Assembly (NCBI GenBank): GCA_041648955.1
Contig: JBAZOD010000007.1
Span: 1-24,439 of the forward strand
Length of the DNA stretch: 24,439 nucleotides
DNA from: JBAZOD01 sp041648955
Lineage (GTDB): Bacteria > Patescibacteriota > Patescibacteriia > Patescibacteriales > JAQTRU01
Reading direction: 5' to 3'
The position numbers and the translations under genes were made by a program. Position 1 is the stretch's first letter. Each line of letters starts with the position of its first letter. A model generated the notes under the pieces. It ran no database searches. It had not been told where the DNA came from and saw nothing but the letters and a program-made list of their open reading frames with translations. This document shows positions 12,922 to 19,759 of the stretch, one piece after another.

Positions 12922-13398
12922 TTAAAGCCCGGCATTCTGAACATACTCCCTAGCCAGCATAAATAAAACAAAATAAGTAATGGCATAAGCGGCGGTAACA
13001 ATCACAATACCGATAACAGCATCTTTTATCAAATCCTGCGCTTTAGTTACTTGCTCCATATTTCCCCTAGCATTCATCCATATATAACCACCATAAATCA
13101 GCAAAGCGATAAAAATAACACCAAGAACAGAAAGAAAAATCTGAATAATTCCGCCCGCAACTGAGGCCAAACTAATAGTTCCGCTCTTCACATCTTTAAC
13201 ATTATATTTAGCGGCATCACCGGCTGTTTCAAGAAGAGATTTGACTGGACTTTTATCATCGCTAGCTGGAGCGGCAGTTTGTGCTAATACTCCGCTGGCA
13301 GAAAACAAAAACACTAAAACAAAAAAACTTCGCAGAACAATTTTCTTAAAAAACAATTTATTTATCACATTAGAAATTTTGTTATTTTTCTTGTCCAT
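12922..13398 (-). CDS. T4SS pilin-like two-helix protein, array copy 3
   Basis: This 158-residue paralogue has a basic N-terminus, a signal peptide (SFFVLVFLFSASGVLA, cleavage near AQTAAP) and a longer mature polar region (about 45 residues). Helix 1 is IIQIFLSVLGVIFIALLIY, the loop is GGYIWMNARGNMEQVTKAQD, helix 2 is AVIGIVIVTAAYAITYFVLF, and the tail is AREYVQNAGL. In the loop NMEQ replaces the usual NEE. An 85-base AT-rich gap separates it from copy 4, the second largest gap in the array. Confidence 0.85.
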   Translation of the reverse strand: MDKKNNKISNVINKLFFKKIVLRSFFVLVFLFSASGVLAQTAAPASDDKSPVKSLLETAGDAAKYNVKDVKSGTISLASVAGGIIQIFLSVLGVIFIALLIYGGYIWMNARGNMEQVTKAQDLIKDAVIGIVIVTAAYAITYFVLFMLAREYVQNAGL

Positions 13399-13483
13399 AA
13401 TAGCGTATTAATAGATTTCTTAATATTTTATTTTACCTATTTATTTATAGAAAAATTTCTAACGGGAAAAATATTTTTAAATT

Positions 13484-13906
13484 TTACACCCCGTAACCGG
13501 TGAAATCAGCGAATCTGGTTATAAAGAAATAGGCGAGAAAATAAAGGGTAGCAAAAATTACTATGCCAATCGTTGCGTTCATAATTCTCTTCTGGGCTAA
13601 GGCTATCTTTTCTTTATTGCCAGCAGCCGTCATCCACTCATACCCAGCCATAATTATTCTAATTATAAACATAAAACCAAGAAATGGAGCGATGAAAAGA
13701 ACGCCCCCTATATATTTGGCAATAGTTCCGGCTGTTCCCTCTGCTCCGACGTCCGTTTTATAAAGATCGGCGTTAGCCGCTCCAGAAATTAGATTGTCTT
13801 CCCAATTTCCAAGCTTAGCGAAAGCGACGGAAGAAAATAATAGAAAAAACAAAAAACATAATGAAAAAACAATTCTTCCCCTGAATATAAAATTCTTTAT
13901 TTTCAT
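13484..13906 (-). CDS. T4SS pilin-like two-helix protein, array copy 4
   Basis: This 140-residue paralogue has a signal peptide (FSLCFLFFLLFSSVAFA), a short polar segment with GNWEDNLISGAANADLY, helix 1 (IGGVLFIAPFLGFMFIIRIIM), the loop AGYEWMTAAGNKEKIALAQK, helix 2 (TIGIVIFATLYFLAYFFI) and the tail TRFADFTGYGV. It has Lys in place of the first Glu (GNKEK) and more aromatic residues in helix 2 than its neighbours. It starts 3 bases after the copy 5 stop, so the two are probably translationally coupled. Confidence 0.83.
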   Translation of the reverse strand: MKIKNFIFRGRIVFSLCFLFFLLFSSVAFAKLGNWEDNLISGAANADLYKTDVGAEGTAGTIAKYIGGVLFIAPFLGFMFIIRIIMAGYEWMTAAGNKEKIALAQKRIMNATIGIVIFATLYFLAYFFITRFADFTGYGV

Positions 13907-13909
13907 AAT

Positions 13910-14329
13910 TTAAAATTTAAATATCCAGCCTTCACCACCGCTAGCTAATGATAAAATCATATAAGTGAGAAGATAGGCGGCGAAAACAATCAAAACGCCG
14001 ATTACTCCATTTTTTATTTTATCTTTTCCTTTTTTTACCATCTCATCATTTCCCCCAGCGCCAATAATATCAAGAGCGCCCATCCAAATCAAAACCATGA
14101 ACACAACTCCTATAAAGCCTATTAAGGTTTTAACAATCATGCCTATCCAAGAAGAAATTTGAACACTAGCATCGGCTGTATCTTGTTTATAGCCTATTCC
14201 GGTTGCCGCATTGTTAAGTCCGGAGAGTTCGTTATCTAATGCTAAACAGGGAGATGAAAATCCTAAAAATACCAAAACCAGTAGAACTAACGTCGAAAAA
14301 ATAATAAAACTTTTTTTAGGTAATATCAT
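13910..14329 (-). CDS. T4SS pilin-like two-helix protein, array copy 5 (divergent)
   Basis: This 139-residue paralogue has a signal peptide (IIFSTLVLLVLVFLGFSSPCLA). It is the most diverged member of the array. The loop reads MGALDIIGAGGNDEMVKKGK: the Trp-Met pair is lost and an extra Gly precedes the conserved Asn-acidic pair. The two-helix plan is kept (MIVKTLIGFIGVVFMVLIW and GVIGVLIVFAAYLLTYMILS). It begins 4 bases after copy 6 and ends 3 bases before copy 4. The divergence may mean a specialised subunit position; that is inference. Confidence 0.8.
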   Translation of the reverse strand: MILPKKSFIIFSTLVLLVLVFLGFSSPCLALDNELSGLNNAATGIGYKQDTADASVQISSWIGMIVKTLIGFIGVVFMVLIWMGALDIIGAGGNDEMVKKGKDKIKNGVIGVLIVFAAYLLTYMILSLASGGEGWIFKF

Positions 14330-14333
14330 TTTG

Positions 14334-14735
14334 TTATATAACGGAATTTAAAATTGTTTCACCGACAAATCTGGTAATTAAATAAGCGGCGGCAACAATT
14401 ATCAAGCCAATAGCGGCTTGGGTTATTATTCCTATAGCTTTATTAACTTGTTCTTCATTTCCCCGAGCAGTCATCCAAAGGAAACCCCCATAAATCACTA
14501 AAATGAAAAACAAAATGCCAATGAAAGACAGCCCGGCACCAATAATTGAACCAACGATAGTTGGAACATCAGTTTGTTTAGGAGCTCCCTCAAAGCCAAT
14601 ATTAGCTGTAGCTTCTAGTCCCTTTGTTGCTTTATCAATGGCAGGATTCGGTGCTGTTTCAGCTAAACATATTTGTCCGGCAAAAAAATTAAAAGATAAA
14701 ATAGCGACAAAAATTATCGAAAAAATTTTTTTCAT
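14334..14735 (-). CDS. T4SS pilin-like two-helix protein, array copy 6
   Basis: This 133-residue paralogue has a signal peptide (IFSIIFVAILSFNFFAG), a polar segment, helix 1 (IIGAGLSFIGILFFILVIY), the loop GGFLWMTARGNEEQVNKAIG, helix 2 (QAAIGLIIVAAAYLITRFVG) and a short tail ETILNSVI. This is close to the family consensus. It follows copy 7 after a 123-base structured gap (14758-14853) that may set its expression separately from copy 7. Confidence 0.86.
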   Translation of the reverse strand: MKKIFSIIFVAILSFNFFAGQICLAETAPNPAIDKATKGLEATANIGFEGAPKQTDVPTIVGSIIGAGLSFIGILFFILVIYGGFLWMTARGNEEQVNKAIGIITQAAIGLIIVAAAYLITRFVGETILNSVI

Positions 14736-14757
14736 ATTTAAAAAATTAGTTATTCAT

Positions 14758-14853
14758 TTCCACCTCTTCTGGACAAAAAATATTTTATGTCCAAGAGAGT
14801 GGACCCCGCTTTAGCGGGGAAACCACCTCTATTCTTAAAACCGGTTTTAAGAA
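14758..14853 (-). promoter_or_regulatory. Structured spacer between pilin-like copies 7 and 6
   Basis: Directly after the copy 7 stop codon lies a perfect 22-bp palindrome (14832-14853; arms TTCTTAAAACC and GGTTTTAAGAA). Then come CCCCGC-ttta-GCGGGG (14804-14819), inside a weaker outer stem AGAG-TGG/CCA-CTCT, and TGGACA/TGTCCA (14770-14775/14788-14793) around an A/T palindrome. AGAGGTGG occurs twice on the minus strand, at each end of this block. No T-run follows the GC-rich stem, so partial termination, RNase processing or mRNA stabilisation of the copy 7 message are the likely roles. Confidence 0.6.
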
Positions 14854-14858
14854 ATTGC

Positions 14859-15266
14859 TTATGTTTGAGTCGCTGTAAATAAGCTATTAATAACAAACGT
14901 AGCAATACCCCAAGAAGCCAAAATAATGATTAAACCGATTATACCGGCTGTTATCAATTTTTTAGATTCCTCTACTTTATCTTCATTACCTCCAGCCGTC
15001 ATCCACTTAAACCCACCAAGTATAATTATAGCTACAGCAATTATTCCCAAGAAACCCAAAGCGATCTTTATCACGCTAGCCGCTATTTCTCTTGGGTCCT
15101 TATCTCCTAAACCTATCGCATCGCTTACAGCTCCCTGTTTATCTCCCCAAAGCAATGAATTAGCATCATCTTGAGCCTGAACAGGCAGAGCTAAAGCGAA
15201 AGCTGGAGCAATAACCAGCATTATTGCCATCATGGCAAAAACATTCTTCAAAATTTTTTCTCTCAT
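14859..15266 (-). CDS. T4SS pilin-like two-helix protein, array copy 7 (first gene)
   Basis: This 135-residue paralogue opens the array. The ribosome-binding site GGGGAGGTGA lies five bases before the ATG and is the strongest in the cluster. It has a signal peptide (FAMMAIMLVIAPAFALALPVQ, cleavage near VQAQ), helix 1 (IKIALGFLGIIAVAIIILG), the loop GGFKWMTAGGNEDKVEESKK, helix 2 (GIIGLIIILASWGIATFVIN) and a short tail. The strong start site and following stable hairpins suggest it is made in larger amounts than the copies downstream, as a major subunit would be; this is inference. Confidence 0.87.
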   Translation of the reverse strand: MREKILKNVFAMMAIMLVIAPAFALALPVQAQDDANSLLWGDKQGAVSDAIGLGDKDPREIAASVIKIALGFLGIIAVAIIILGGFKWMTAGGNEDKVEESKKLITAGIIGLIIILASWGIATFVINSLFTATQT

Positions 15267-15428
15267 ATTTCACCTCCCCTCTAACTTCCCGCCGAAATCG
15301 CTGTAAAACGATAACGCCGAAAAATATGAATTTTAATAATTTATTTAACTCCCCGCAGACCAAATTTCCTCCTCAGGGAATTATTAACATTTATTATATT
15401 TTAACATATTTTCAAAATAAAATAAAAC

Positions 15429-15463
15429 AATCCCGCTCGCCCTGATTCAGGGCGGGCGGGATT
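15429..15463 (-). terminator. Strong hairpin after the Ig-repeat gene
   Basis: AATCCCGC (15429-15436) pairs with GCGGGATT (15456-15463) and CGCCCTGA pairs with TCAGGGCG inside, a very stable stem. On the minus strand GTTTTATTTTATTTTG follows. It lies about 80 bases after the stop of the Ig-repeat gene and separates that transcript from the pilin array. Confidence 0.7.
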
Positions 15464-15540
15464 TAAAAAAGAAGGGGCCTATCTTTAATCCGTTTAAATG
15501 TTTTTGAAAAAAATTTAAAGACAATTCAACGGTTTAAATA

Positions 15541-16890
15541 CTATTTTTTCTCCTGTTGCAAATCATTATTTTTCTCTTCTGAAAACAAAGATATATTTTC
15601 ATTTGGTTTATTATTTTTCTTTTCTTGCTCTTTTTGTTCTTTGGCTAACTCTCTATTAACCCAAATAATCCATCCGATAATACTTATTAAAAATATAATA
15701 AATACAATTAAATTCGGGCTTAATTTGTTTTGTTTTTCATTCCCTTCATTAATTAATCCTGAATTTTCTATTTCTTTTCTATTTTTCTTTTTATCTATCT
15801 TTTCCTCGGTATTTTCTATCTTTGCTTCATTTTCCTGCCTAATATCAATAACCGGGGAATCTTCATCTTCCGTCATCAAATTATCTTCATTTTTACTTTT
15901 CAAAATTTCAACGTTTTCTTCCTCGGCTGAATCAGCGATTATCGGCCGGCGCGCAAAAAAGTAAAAAATATTTGACCATTGGCTTTCCTTGCCCCGGTTA
16001 TTAACAGCGACAGCATAAATTAAATGGTTGCCCCTTGTTAACGGTTCAACCTGTTTATAGGCAAAGTTAGCCACTCCTGATTCATTATTTTTCACTAAAA
16101 ATTGCCCGGATAATTTATGATCAACATAAATCTTTACAAAAGAATCATTTTTAGCCAAACCAATGATAAACGGCTGGCTGGGACTGGAATTTTGGCTTAT
16201 TACTGGGGTAAATAATGTCGGCGCTGGCATTGGTTCCTCTATTTTGAATCTTAAAATTTCGGAAATCTTACTTTTTCTCCCTCTGCTGTCTTCGGCTACT
16301 GCTTGCACTTGATGCGGGCCTGGTTTTAAATTCAAAAATGGCTTATAGCTAAAATTAGCTGTGCCAGAATTATGTGACAACAGCGCTGTCCGGCCATTAT
16401 AGGTTCCATCAATATAAATATGAACAAAACTTTGAGTAGCAGAAAGACCAGTTATTATTGGCTTTGGGTTGCCTAGAATATTTTCTTTTGCAGGGGTAAT
16501 TAAGGTCGGCGCCGGCAGAGAAGGAAAAAAATATTGAACTTCTACGGGCGCTGATAGAACTAAAGAGGTTTTGTCTTTAGCGATTAATTTTACCCAACAA
16601 CTATCTCTGGAAAAAACTTCTAAGTTTTCGTAATAAAAATTATCACTATCCGTATTTTCGCTCGAAACATCGGCTTCTCCGACATAATTTCCATCAATAT
16701 AAACCAAAACTTCGGTATTGGCGGGAGTTAAACCTTTTATATAAAATCTGTCAAAGAAATGCTCGCCCTCTTTCGGACCCATTTCTATAATGGTGGGAGT
16801 ATTTGTCTGATTAGCTTCAGCTTGTCTGACTCCGAGGAATGATAAGAAGAAAAAAAAGACAAAAAAAATAAAAAAAGGAAGTTTTTTCAT
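15541..16890 (-). CDS. Surface protein with three Ig-like repeats and C-terminal anchor helix
   Basis: This 449-residue exported protein has a signal peptide (FFIFFVFFFFLSFLGVRQAEA). Three Ig-like modules of about 95 residues follow (about 30-125, 128-222, 225-320). Each begins PT(I/L)xxP and contains (V/I)YIDGxYxG or an equivalent, and modules two and three repeat SGTANFSYKP / SGVANFAYKQ then AVAEDSRGRKSK / AVAVNNRGKESQ. A highly charged linker (330-395) leads to one membrane helix (LIVFIIFLISIIGWIIWV) and a Lys/Glu-rich cytoplasmic tail. The Ig array should stand outside the cell, as in adhesins or cell-wall spacers; the partner is unknown. It lies upstream of the pilin array in the same direction but is separated from it by a terminator. 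Confidence 0.82.
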   Translation of the reverse strand: MKKLPFFIFFVFFFFLSFLGVRQAEANQTNTPTIIEMGPKEGEHFFDRFYIKGLTPANTEVLVYIDGNYVGEADVSSENTDSDNFYYENLEVFSRDSCWVKLIAKDKTSLVLSAPVEVQYFFPSLPAPTLITPAKENILGNPKPIITGLSATQSFVHIYIDGTYNGRTALLSHNSGTANFSYKPFLNLKPGPHQVQAVAEDSRGRKSKISEILRFKIEEPMPAPTLFTPVISQNSSPSQPFIIGLAKNDSFVKIYVDHKLSGQFLVKNNESGVANFAYKQVEPLTRGNHLIYAVAVNNRGKESQWSNIFYFFARRPIIADSAEEENVEILKSKNEDNLMTEDEDSPVIDIRQENEAKIENTEEKIDKKKNRKEIENSGLINEGNEKQNKLSPNLIVFIIFLISIIGWIIWVNRELAKEQKEQEKKNNKPNENISLFSEEKNNDLQQEKK

Positions 16891-16998
16891 TAGAATAATA
16901 ATAAAATTTCAAATAATACCCCCCCTGAGAACATCGCCCGCCTATTTACAATTTTTTAAAAAATTAATAACAAATATTTTATCTTTTTATTTTCAAAT

Positions 16999-17069
16999 CA
17001 TTGGTTACAGGGCTAATGGGGAACAAATCAGCTAGGCCGAACTGCCCTTTTTAGCCCTAATAACTAATG
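16999..17069. other. Long hairpin element in a 313-bp non-coding gap
   Basis: In the gap 16891-17203 the segment CATTGGTTACAGGGCTAA (16999-17016) pairs with TTAGCCCTAATAACTAATG (17051-17069). The stem covers about 16 pairs with two small interruptions. The 34-base interior can form CAG/CTG and GGGG/CCCT pairings. It could be a small RNA or a leader structure. On the minus strand TTGACG-17-TAGAGT (about 17113-17085) is a possible promoter reading into it. A perfect DnaA box lies nearby at 17161-17169 (TGTGGATAA, minus orientation). I see no protein gene in this gap. Confidence 0.45.
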
Positions 17070-17203
17070 ATGTTTCAACTCTATCGGCTGCCAGTCTTAG
17101 CGTCAAGTAAATAACTAGTTAACAAACTGTGGCAAACACCCCAAAAAGAGTGCAAAAGATTGTGGATAAAATAACCTTTATTCCAAAAAATAAGCTATAT
17201 TAT

Positions 17204-17563
17204 CTAAATAATATCTTTATAATGTTTAATATTAGCTATTTTTTTGTATTTATCAATATCCACAGAAATAAAATCCAATCGGATAAAATTTCCGTCTAAA
17301 TCATTTTTATAAATATAATCATCTATAGCCTCCTTCAAACGATGAAATTTAGAAAAATTAAAAGCGTCCTCCGCTCCGCCAAAAACCGAAGATAATCTAG
17401 TTTTTACTTCTACAAAAATTAAAAAATCACCTTTCTTTGCTATAATATCTACCTCCTTAAAACCAATTTTTTCATTAACACTAATAATCTGATAATTTCG
17501 CCTCAGTAAATAATTCTTGGCGATATTTTCTCCAAATTTTCCCACTATTTGTCGATAATTCAT
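17204..17563 (-). CDS. YraN/UPF0102 family endonuclease-like protein
   Basis: This 119-residue protein has the restriction-endonuclease-like fold of UPF0102. GKFGENIAKNYLLRRNYQII (residues 8-27) is followed by the catalytic-type motif FKEVDIIAKKGDFLIFVEVKTR (about 36-57), with Glu-Val-Asp and Glu-Val-Lys as the E-x-D...ExK residues. The family is near-universal in bacteria, with an inferred role in processing branched DNA or recombination; the function is not settled. The ATG follows a terminator hairpin and its T-run at once, so expression would depend on readthrough or an unseen promoter. Confidence 0.93.
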   Translation of the reverse strand: MNYRQIVGKFGENIAKNYLLRRNYQIISVNEKIGFKEVDIIAKKGDFLIFVEVKTRLSSVFGGAEDAFNFSKFHRLKEAIDDYIYKNDLDGNFIRLDFISVDIDKYKKIANIKHYKDII

Positions 17564-17565
17564 AA

Positions 17566-17591
17566 AAATAAAAAGGCCTTGCCGGCCTTTT
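17566..17591 (-). terminator. Terminator directly before the yraN-like start codon
   Basis: AAAAGGCC (17571-17578) and GGCCTTTT (17584-17591) form a perfect stem. On the minus strand TTTTTATTTTT follows and runs into the ATG at 17563. It ends the transcript of the small membrane protein gene upstream. Confidence 0.8.
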
Positions 17592-17615
17592 TATTAAAAC
17601 TTTATTTTATCGCAT

Positions 17616-18002
17616 TTAAGGAATATATTTCTTGTATTCATTTTCTTCTGCTATTTTTTTCTTCTTTTCCGGTATTTTCGCTAAAGATTTGAAAATAAAA
17701 AATGCCCAAACCAACATCATGACTGCCCAAAGCAAAAACCAAAATCTTGCCGAAAGAAAAGGAATTAATTCATAATTAAAGAAAAAAATAAACAACCCCA
17801 CAAAAAAATTAGATAATGAAAAAGAATAAAAACTTCTCCAAACAGAAGCGTACAATCCCTTTTTTCTGAAACCAAAGAAATAGCTGATAACAGAAAAAAT
17901 AAGCAAAAAAACAATAATACCAACAAAAACTTTTTGATAAATTGGTAAGATTTGTGGCGGCCTCAAGCTAAGCCAAAATTTTAATGTAAATAGGTTACCC
18001 AT
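17616..18002 (-). CDS. Small membrane protein of unknown function, three helices
   Basis: This 128-residue protein has three hydrophobic helices: VFVGIIVFLLIFSVISYFFG, the stretch around FFVGLFIFFFNY, and FWFLLWAVMMLVWAFFIF. A short basic segment (GFRKKG) separates the first two, and the C-terminus is charged (KIPEKKKKIAEENEYKKYIP). The N-terminus outside the first helix includes LRPPQILP. I recognise no family. It lies 8 bases after the methyltransferase stop, so the two are cotranscribed, and a terminator ends the unit after it. Confidence 0.7.
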   Translation of the reverse strand: MGNLFTLKFWLSLRPPQILPIYQKVFVGIIVFLLIFSVISYFFGFRKKGLYASVWRSFYSFSLSNFFVGLFIFFFNYELIPFLSARFWFLLWAVMMLVWAFFIFKSLAKIPEKKKKIAEENEYKKYIP

Positions 18003-18010
18003 ACTTCGCG

Positions 18011-18565
18011 TTATAACTTAGTGAATAAAATACCATAGTGGTATTGGCCAGCATCGAATTCATCTTCGATTTCTAAGCCTAACTTTTTTCCTCCTATTTT
18101 TAACAAATCAATTTTTACTCTTTCTTCCGCTGGCGGTCCAAAGGGCGAGGCAAGATTTTTCCAATCCACTACCAATAACTTGCCGCCCTTTTTCAACATT
18201 CTGATAGCTTCCCGCATAATTTCCACCCGTTTATGAGACTGATAAAGAGTATTAATAAGAAACACCGCATCAAGACTACCGGATTCTATTTTTGTGGCAT
18301 TAAAAATTTCCAAATTACTCCAAACAGTTTGAATATTTGCTATATTCTCCTGTTTTATTCTTTTACTTATTTCGCTCAAAACAGTTTTAAGTATATCAAC
18401 CGCATAAACCATCCCCTTTTTTCCTACTATTTTAGAAGAGGGAAAAACAAAATGACCGGAAGAACCGCATCCCAGGTCAGCCACCTTCATATTCTCTCCA
18501 ATTTGCGCTCTACTTAATATTAAATTAACATCAAGTAAAGCATTTCCTCCTGTATTTCTAAACAT
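18011..18565 (-). CDS. Class I SAM-dependent methyltransferase
   Basis: This 184-residue protein has the Rossmann methyltransferase core (UbiE/methyltransferase-11-like). Motif I is VADLGCGSSGHFVFP (about residues 28-42), the end of strand two is VYAVDI with the ribose-binding Asp, motif IV is LDAVFLINTLYQS (about 99-111), and LKKGGKLLVVDWK (about 124-136) is the post-motif. The substrate cannot be told. The N-terminal FRNTGGNALLDVNLIL is typical of a Patescibacteria clade of these enzymes as far as I recall, but that was not checked. It lies between the RodZ-like gene (20 bases) and the small membrane protein gene (8 bases). Confidence 0.88.
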   Translation of the reverse strand: MFRNTGGNALLDVNLILSRAQIGENMKVADLGCGSSGHFVFPSSKIVGKKGMVYAVDILKTVLSEISKRIKQENIANIQTVWSNLEIFNATKIESGSLDAVFLINTLYQSHKRVEIMREAIRMLKKGGKLLVVDWKNLASPFGPPAEERVKIDLLKIGGKKLGLEIEDEFDAGQYHYGILFTKL

Positions 18566-18585
18566 AATATTATATAAATTATAGC

Positions 18586-19269
18586 CTATTCATTCACTAA
18601 TATCTGTCTTTTTATTATCACTTCTCGCCCATATTTTTTCCTGGCTGTTATCGTTATGATATTAAGACCTGTTTTTAAATTTATCTTTTTGGTAAAAATA
18701 CTTTCATTTTCTCCCTGTTCCAAAGTAATCAGTTCGCCATTTATAGTAATTTCCGCCTCTGTTTCTGTTTTCCCTAAAACATTTACAAAATTTTCATTTA
18801 TCAACTGGTTATCCTGCGGTTCCGTAACTTCAAGCATTGGCGGAGAAATTATTTTTTTTAGACAAAAACCTAAATAAAACAAACAAGCTAAAGTGATCGT
18901 TATTATAATAAAATTTTTTACTACTTTAGGAAAAATTAAAAAATTATGTTTTTTGATAATCTGCTGAGGAAAAATTCCTTCATTTTTTTCTTCTGGCGAG
19001 ACATTTTTCTCCGACTGGAAATCTTTAACTAATCTTTTATAATCTAGCCCTAAAAAAATAGCGTACTCCTTCAAAAAGTTTTTTCCATAAACTCCCGCTG
19101 GTAATTTATTATATTCTCCTTTTTCTAAAGCTTCAAGATATTCTTGTTTTATATTTATTTTAGCAGCAATTTCTGGGAGTTTTAGCCCTTTATCTAAACG
19201 TCTCTGATAAAGCTGTTCGGCTACCACTTCTGATGCCGACATTATTTTGCTTGGCTTAAAATCATTCAT
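18586..19269 (-). CDS. RodZ-like protein: HTH, one membrane helix, external Ig-like domain
   Basis: This 227-residue protein matches the RodZ plan. Residues about 10-75 are the HTH_25-type domain (RRLDKGLKLPEIAAKINIKQ, YLEALEKGEYNKLPAGVYGK, FLKEYAIFLGLD), followed by a charged linker. One membrane helix (NFIIITITLACLFYLGFCL) leads to an external beta domain (MLEVTEPQDNQLINENFVNV through KKYGREVIIKRQILV) that resembles glucodextranase-type Ig modules. RodZ proteins link the MreB cytoskeleton to the cell wall; here that role is inferred. The start is ATG 19269, since GGAGG lies ten bases upstream; the in-frame TTG at 19278 would sit against the ribosome site. It likely heads the unit with the methyltransferase and small membrane protein genes. 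Confidence 0.85.
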   Translation of the reverse strand: MNDFKPSKIMSASEVVAEQLYQRRLDKGLKLPEIAAKINIKQEYLEALEKGEYNKLPAGVYGKNFLKEYAIFLGLDYKRLVKDFQSEKNVSPEEKNEGIFPQQIIKKHNFLIFPKVVKNFIIITITLACLFYLGFCLKKIISPPMLEVTEPQDNQLINENFVNVLGKTETEAEITINGELITLEQGENESIFTKKINLKTGLNIITITARKKYGREVIIKRQILVNE

Positions 19270-19301
19270 AATTTTCAAACCTCCTCATCTTTTTCTTTTA
19301 A

Positions 19302-19715
19302 TTAACCAACTGTTGACCAAATTGTTTTTGTAGTATCAATCCCCATCGCCGTGAAAACAAAATTGATAATCATATAGGACGTAAAAACAATTACTATTCC
19401 AATCACGGCACCGAGAATAATCCCCTTAGCTTGAGTCACTTTTTCACTATTACCGGCAGAAATCAAAAACATAACTCCGCCATAAACAAACATCAGCAAA
19501 GCTAAAGACCCAACGATTCCTAAAATCCACTGGGAAGCATTAACGGCTAAACGAGAAAAATCATTAAGCTGGCAATCCCCGGTTTTCTGGCAAGATTCCA
19601 TATTATCCCAAAGCGCACCTTCTGCTAAAACTGGATATGCGGAAAAAATAAGAAAACAAAAAAATAAGAAAACAAAAAAATAAGAAAACAAATTTTTATT
19701 TTTAATAAAATTCAT
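19302..19715 (-). CDS. T4SS pilin-like two-helix protein, separate eighth copy
   Basis: This 137-residue paralogue of the array proteins is encoded 4 kb away. A Phe-rich signal peptide (FSYFFVFLFFCFLIFSAYPV) is followed by a mature N-terminus WDNMESCQKTGDCQLND with two Cys that may pair. Helix 1 is ILGIVGSLALLMFVYGGVMF, the loop is ISAGNSEKVTQAKG (Trp-Met replaced by Phe-Leu), helix 2 is AVIGIVIVFTSYMIINFVF, and the tail is TAMGIDTTKTIWSTVG. The loop keeps GN-x-E-K-V. A 16-bp tandem repeat lies inside its signal-peptide codons. It sits between the solute-binding protein gene and the RodZ-like gene, 32 bases upstream of the latter. Confidence 0.83.
   Translation of the reverse strand: MNFIKNKNLFSYFFVFLFFCFLIFSAYPVLAEGALWDNMESCQKTGDCQLNDFSRLAVNASQWILGIVGSLALLMFVYGGVMFLISAGNSEKVTQAKGIILGAVIGIVIVFTSYMIINFVFTAMGIDTTKTIWSTVG
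19649..19692 (-). repeat. 16-bp tandem repeat in signal-peptide codons
   Basis: The unit TAAGAAAACAAAAAAA is present twice in full (19649-19664, 19665-19680) and as a 12-base partial third copy (19681-19692). It encodes the Phe-rich part of the signal peptide of the eighth pilin-like protein. Sixteen is not a multiple of three, so a change of one unit would shift the frame right after the start. Confidence 0.85.
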
Positions 19716-19727
19716 AATATTTAAATT

Positions 19728-19743
19728 CCTGCCTGTAGGCAGG
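19728..19743. repeat. GC-rich palindromic hairpin
   Basis: CCTGCC-tgta-GGCAGG is a perfect stem between the solute-binding protein gene and the eighth pilin-like gene, 12 bases before the latter's ATG. It has no T-run, so it is not an obvious terminator. Confidence 0.7.
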
Positions 19744-19759
19744 TTAATTTTTGAAGTTA

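Noticed and set aside
11964..15266. A complete conjugative type IV secretion system
   Set aside because: Only pilin-like proteins are present; no VirB4, VirB6, VirB8-10 or VirD4-like gene can be seen in the window.
15166..15363. Minus-strand ORF starting TTG after GAGGAGG, overlapping pilin-like copy 7
   Set aside because: The ribosome-like motif is real, but the encoded protein is out of frame with a clear gene, has Cys/Arg-rich shadow composition and no family look.
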